Positions 60,860 through 64,000 of a stretch of DNA of 64,000 nt are shown piece by piece. Below the pieces are notes generated by a model that saw only the letters and a list, made by a program, of their open reading frames with translations, was not told where the DNA came from and did not search any database. Each line of letters opens with the position of its first letter. Within the stretch, counting starts at the first letter, position 1. Made by a program: the position numbers and the translations under genes. The stretch covers positions 682,001-746,000 of the forward strand of contig NZ_CP027859.1 of the NCBI RefSeq assembly GCF_005519465.1, in the 5' to 3' direction. The DNA comes from Streptomyces clavuligerus (lineage in GTDB: Bacteria; Actinomycetota; Actinomycetes; Streptomycetales; Streptomycetaceae).

Positions 60860-61282
60860 TCAGATTGACTCGTCGAGCCGTTCCCGTTCGAACATCCATG
60901 TACCGCCCGTCTTACGGAATTCGAAGCTGTGGGACGAGACCGAGGACGTGTCCTCCTCAGTGCCCTCCATGGCGCTGTCCTCCCAGGTGTACTCCGTCGT
61001 CTGGGAGAGGTCGACCCGGGCGAAGCCCTCGGCGGCGAGGTCCACGTCGACGGCGAAGAGCGTGACCTCGGCACTGCGCGGGGCACCGTTCTTGGACTCG
61101 GCGGCGGTGCGGGCAGCGGCGCGTTGCTGGACGATTTGCAGGGCCGCCTTCTCGACGGCGCTGCGGTCCTCGGACTCCCGGTACTCCCGTACGCCGACGT
61201 AGCCGGCGTACGGGGCGGCCAGCGCGAGCAGGAGCGCTCCGATGCCGACGCGGGCCGAGATCTTGACTCTTCTGTCCCCCAT
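60860..61282 (-). CDS. Hypothetical exported or membrane-anchored protein
   Basis: Protein of 140 residues. A single N-terminal hydrophobic helix (VGIGALLLALAAPYAGYVGV, about 12-31) is followed by a basic/acidic helix (EKAALQIVQQRAAARTAAES) and a beta-rich tail (EVTLFAVDVDLAAEGFARVD, FEFRKTGGTWMFERERL). No Cys at a lipobox position, so probably a membrane-anchored extracytoplasmic protein. GAGGGGGAG lies eight bases before the ATG. A small perfect hairpin (TATCCT-CCGA-AGGATA, 61308-61323) lies in the upstream leader. It ends 30 bases before the toxin remnant of the array. Function unknown. Confidence 0.7.
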   Translation of the reverse strand: MGDRRVKISARVGIGALLLALAAPYAGYVGVREYRESEDRSAVEKAALQIVQQRAAARTAAESKNGAPRSAEVTLFAVDVDLAAEGFARVDLSQTTEYTWEDSAMEGTEEDTSSVSSHSFEFRKTGGTWMFERERLDESI

Positions 61283-61375
61283 GAAAATTTCTCCCCCTCT
61301 AGCTCAATATCCTCCGAAGGATAGAAGAAAGCGCAGGTCAGTGGGGGTCTGAATCAAGACAGTGGCAGTGATCAA

Positions 61376-61413
61376 GATGAGCCTCGCCCCCGGACAGAGG
61401 GGCGAGGCTCATC
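61376..61413 (-). terminator. Terminator of the carbonic anhydrase-SulP operon
   Basis: GATGAGCCTCGCCCC (61376-61390) and its exact complement (61399-61413) form a 15-base stem with an 8-base loop, 15 bases after the SulP stop on the minus strand. It also separates that operon from the promoter of the 60860-61282 gene. Confidence 0.8.
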
Positions 61414-61427
61414 CATTCACGCCACCG

Positions 61428-62993
61428 TCACGTCAGCACGGGTTCCTTCACCCGCACGGGCGGCTCGTCGGGAGACGTGTGGCGGGTGGCCCAGTTCTCC
61501 AGGGCGACGCGGCAGGCGTGGTCGACGTGGTGGAGGCGGGTGAGGTCGAGTTCGACCGGGTGGCCCGGGGGGAGGGCTTCCAAGCTCTCCAGGATCTTGG
61601 GGAGCCTCAGGAATGTGGCGTTGCCGCTGAGCTGGACCCGGATCGGGGCCTGGGCGCCGGGCTGGTCGTCCTCACCGGGTGCGGGGCCCAGGACGCGCAG
61701 CTTCACCGCCGACGCCTCCCATGCGGTCTTGACGACCGACAGGGCGAGTCCGATGAGGACGCCTTCGAACATGTTGACCGCGACGATCGACACCGCCGTG
61801 ACGACAAGGATCAGCGCCTCACCCCGGTGTTCCCGCCACAGCGGCACGAATTGTCGCAGGGGCAGGAGTTTCCAGCCGGCGTGGACGAGGATGCCCGCGA
61901 GGGCGGGCAGCGGGATCAGCGCCAGGGCGCCGGGCAGGGCGGCGGCGAAGAGGAGCAGCCATACGCCGTGGAGGACGCGGGAGGCGCGGGTTTTGGCGCC
62001 CGCCTGGACGTTGGCGGAGCTGCGGACGATGACGGCGGTCATGGGCAGGGCGCCGAGGAGGCCGCAGACGGTGTTGCCGGCGCCCTGGGCCATGAGTTCC
62101 TGGTCGTAGCGGGTGCGCGGGCCGTCGTGGAGGCGGTCGACGGCGGCGGCGGAGAACAGGCTCTCGGCGGAGGCGATCAGGGTGAAGGCGAGCACGGTCC
62201 CGATGACCCCGACGCTCAGCAGCCCGCCGAACGCGTCGGCGCCCGGCACCTGGACCGCGTCCAGCAGCCCCTGGACCTCCACCGTCGCCACCGGCAGGGA
62301 GAAGAGGGACGAGACCGCCGTCGCCAGCACTACCGCCCCGAGCGCGGCGGGCACCGCGCGGACCCGGCGCGGCAGCCACTTCCACCCCACCAGTACCAGC
62401 ACGGTTCCCACGCCGATCGCCAGCGACGCCAGGGCCTCCGTACCCGCGAAGGCGTCGAAGGCGGCCTGCGGCAGCCCCATGAGCTTGTCCAGGCCGGAGG
62501 CGGGGGCCTGTTGGCCGGACAGTGCGTAGAGCTGTCCGGCGATGATGACGAGTCCGATGCCCGCGAGCATGCCCTCCACGACCGCGACGGAGATCGCGCG
62601 GAACCAGCGGCCCAGCCGCAGGGCGCCCATGAGCAGCTGGAGCAGCCCGGCCGCGAGGACGATCACCCCGAGCATCGGCAGCCCGTGCGCCTGCACCGCC
62701 TCGAAGACCAGGACCGTCAGCCCGGCGGCGGGACCGGAGACCTGGAGCGTGGAACCCGGCAGCAGCCCCGTGACCAGACCACCCACGATCCCCGTGATCA
62801 GACCCAGCTCCGCCGGAACACCCGACGCGACCGCGACCCCCACACACAACGGCAGCGCCACCAGAAACACCACCAACGAGGCCCCGACATCCTCACGCGG
62901 CACCGCCAACCGCCCCCACGCCCTCCCGGAAGAACGGGGTGCGGACTCCGAGGGACGGGGTGCCGACTGCGGGTCTTTCACGCCGCTGCTCAC
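61428..62993 (-). CDS. SulP-family anion transporter
   Basis: Membrane protein of 521 residues. It has 10-12 hydrophobic helices with SulP hallmarks: SLVVFLVALPLCVGVAVASG near the start, GLLPGSTLQVSGPAAGLTVL, and a C-terminal STAS-like domain (GNATFLRLPKILESLEAL, VELDLTRLHHVDHAC). SulP proteins carry sulfate, bicarbonate or other anions. Fusion or pairing with carbonic anhydrase is a known sign of bicarbonate transport, and here the GTG start overlaps the stop of a beta-carbonic anhydrase as GTGA. I infer bicarbonate uptake or pH balance. The frame extends upstream to 63095 but only inside the anhydrase gene. Confidence 0.92.
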   Translation of the reverse strand: MSSGVKDPQSAPRPSESAPRSSGRAWGRLAVPREDVGASLVVFLVALPLCVGVAVASGVPAELGLITGIVGGLVTGLLPGSTLQVSGPAAGLTVLVFEAVQAHGLPMLGVIVLAAGLLQLLMGALRLGRWFRAISVAVVEGMLAGIGLVIIAGQLYALSGQQAPASGLDKLMGLPQAAFDAFAGTEALASLAIGVGTVLVLVGWKWLPRRVRAVPAALGAVVLATAVSSLFSLPVATVEVQGLLDAVQVPGADAFGGLLSVGVIGTVLAFTLIASAESLFSAAAVDRLHDGPRTRYDQELMAQGAGNTVCGLLGALPMTAVIVRSSANVQAGAKTRASRVLHGVWLLLFAAALPGALALIPLPALAGILVHAGWKLLPLRQFVPLWREHRGEALILVVTAVSIVAVNMFEGVLIGLALSVVKTAWEASAVKLRVLGPAPGEDDQPGAQAPIRVQLSGNATFLRLPKILESLEALPPGHPVELDLTRLHHVDHACRVALENWATRHTSPDEPPVRVKEPVLT

Positions 62994-63586
62994 AGCGCCT
63001 CGAACATGTCGCTGCCGCCCTGGTGGGCGAGCACGGTTCCGGTGTGGACCTCGTAGTACCAGCCGTGCAGCCGCACCTCGTGCCGTTCGACGCACGGGTA
63101 CGAGCGCAGCCGCAGCACCTGCGTCAGGACGTGGTGGTGCACGGCGCGTTCCACGGCCGGGTCGTCGGCGTCGGCGCGGTCCCCGGCGGCGGGCCCGCCG
63201 GGCTCACCGGCCGCGTGGGCCAGCCAGTCCCGTACGGCGGGCACGGCCGTCAGGTCGTCCCCGCGCACCAGCGCACCCACCGCGCCGCAGTGGGAATGGC
63301 CGCAGACGACGATGTCGCGGATGCCCAGCACGTCGATCGCGTACTCGATGGTCGCGGCCTCGGACGAGGGGTGGCCTGGGGTGTACGGGGGAACGATGTT
63401 GCCCGCCGTCCGCAGCTCGAACAGCTCGCCGGGACGGGCTCCGGTGATCAGTGAGGGGATCACCCGGGAGTCGGAGCAGGTGATGAAGAGGGCCTGCGGG
63501 GCCTGGCCCCGCGCGAGGGCGGCCAGCTTGCCGGAACGGTCGGCCGAGCGGCCGAAGGAGCGGGCGTGATCGATGAAGGTCTGCAC
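62990..63586 (-). CDS. Beta-carbonic anhydrase
   Basis: Protein of 198 residues. Zinc ligands are Cys37 and Asp39 in CSDSR, and His97 and Cys100 in CGHSHCGA. ELRTAGNIVPPY and GDDLTAVPAVRDWL are family segments. It interconverts carbon dioxide and bicarbonate in the cytoplasm. The stop overlaps the start of the SulP transporter, so enzyme and transporter are coupled; the enzyme may feed or drain the transported bicarbonate. A Gly/Ala/Asp insert at about 128-142 is variable in the family. ATG with AGGAGGAACC upstream. Confidence 0.95.
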   Translation of the reverse strand: MQTFIDHARSFGRSADRSGKLAALARGQAPQALFITCSDSRVIPSLITGARPGELFELRTAGNIVPPYTPGHPSSEAATIEYAIDVLGIRDIVVCGHSHCGAVGALVRGDDLTAVPAVRDWLAHAAGEPGGPAAGDRADADDPAVERAVHHHVLTQVLRLRSYPCVERHEVRLHGWYYEVHTGTVLAHQGGSDMFEAL

Positions 63587-63699
63587 GTCGGTTCCTCCTG
63601 GCGCGCCCCGTGATCAAGGGCGCGTCGTGCTGTCTGTGGGGGGTGGCGGCGGGACGTGTCAGCGCGGAGAAGCACTCCGCACCGCTCGTCCGGGCCCGC

Positions 63700-64000
63700 T
63701 CAGCAGCGGAAGACCTGGAGCCGCGCGACTCTGGGCCCGGCGCGGGCGGGTACGGCGTCGGCGGCGAGCAGCGCCGACCGTACGAGCGCGCACGCGTGGG
63801 GGACGCACACCGGGACCGGGGCTTCGGCCCGGGGCGTCCGCTCCTTGGAACGGGAGCGCTCGGGGACACGGTGGCGCGGCGACTCCTCCTTCAGCCGCTC
63901 CGCCTCGGCACAGCTTGTCGCCTCGGAGGCCGCGCGCGGCCCGGTGGCGGCGTGTGCGGGTGCCAACAGACCGGAGACGGCCAGCAGCAGTGCGGCGAGC
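63700..64000 (-). CDS. Secreted small protein (5' partial)
   Basis: The frame runs off the right edge, so the start lies beyond 64000. The visible part begins inside a signal peptide (LAALLLAVSGLLAPAHA), followed by an Arg/Glu/Lys/Ser-rich stretch (ERLKEESPRHRVPERSRSKE) and ends VARLQVFRC. Cys residues in SEATSC, VCVPHAC and the C-terminus could form disulfides. Family not recognised. It is upstream of, and co-directional with, the carbonic anhydrase but 113 bases away. Confidence 0.65.
   Translation of the reverse strand, partial: LAALLLAVSGLLAPAHAATGPRAASEATSCAEAERLKEESPRHRVPERSRSKERTPRAEAPVPVCVPHACALVRSALLAADAVPARAGPRVARLQVFRC

Overview
The window is high-GC DNA (third codon positions almost always G or C) with SARP/AfsR regulators, several P450s, an F420-type LLM oxidoreductase and abundant GTG starts. 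This points to a Streptomyces or close relative chromosome, probably an accessory-rich arm or island region. No rRNA, tRNA, CRISPR array, transposase or integrase was found.

Layout. (1) 1-10.7 kb: the 3' part of a very large SARP-NB-ARC-TPR regulator, a DUF4232 lipoprotein, an epoxide-hydrolase-like enzyme divergent from an ArsR regulator, a prolyl iminopeptidase, a stand-alone P450 and a GNAT. (2) 10.8-14.9 kb: a leftward, translationally coupled set of a truncated flavoprotein ORF, a divergent class I terpene-synthase-like protein, a P450 and an SDR. It looks like a small terpenoid pathway whose cyclase I cannot place in a familiar subfamily. (3) 15.5-17.8 kb: a secreted SRPBCC protein facing a TetR regulator across paired operators, then a TerB-like protein.

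(4) 18-39.2 kb: the main system of interest, a compact type VII secretion-like locus. An EssC-like ATPase carries an N-terminal ubiquitin-like domain and an FHA-like domain. It lies with two WXG100-like small proteins, a 2,800-residue protein with a WXG/LXG-like helical N-terminus and eight long repeats, a beta-helix/CbxX-type AAA+ fusion and an anchored extracellular protein. A predicted ADP-ribosyltransferase-like effector sits at its left edge. No EccB, EccD, EccE or mycosin is present.

(5) 39.2-55 kb: MarR/NmrA/SDR stress module, acetyltransferases, secreted hydrolases (endonuclease/exonuclease/phosphatase, beta-helix enzyme, SGNH), an ATP-grasp ligase, an alpha/beta hydrolase, a membrane protein and an LLM oxidoreductase. 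(6) 55-57.3 kb: a methyltransferase-P450 tailoring pair. (7) 57.5-61.3 kb: two overlooked small genes with a strong terminator, divergent from an XRE-TPR regulator, then a tandem array of three homologous modules resembling a toxin-antitoxin pair. Only one toxin-like gene is intact and the other two are remnants. (8) 61.4-64 kb: a SulP-type transporter translationally coupled to a beta-carbonic anhydrase, and a secreted protein cut by the window edge.

The strongest candidates for undescribed biology are the EssC-like locus with its giant repeat protein, the decayed HicA-like array, the divergent terpene synthase operon and the small-gene pair. All functional calls come from motifs read by eye; no database search was run.
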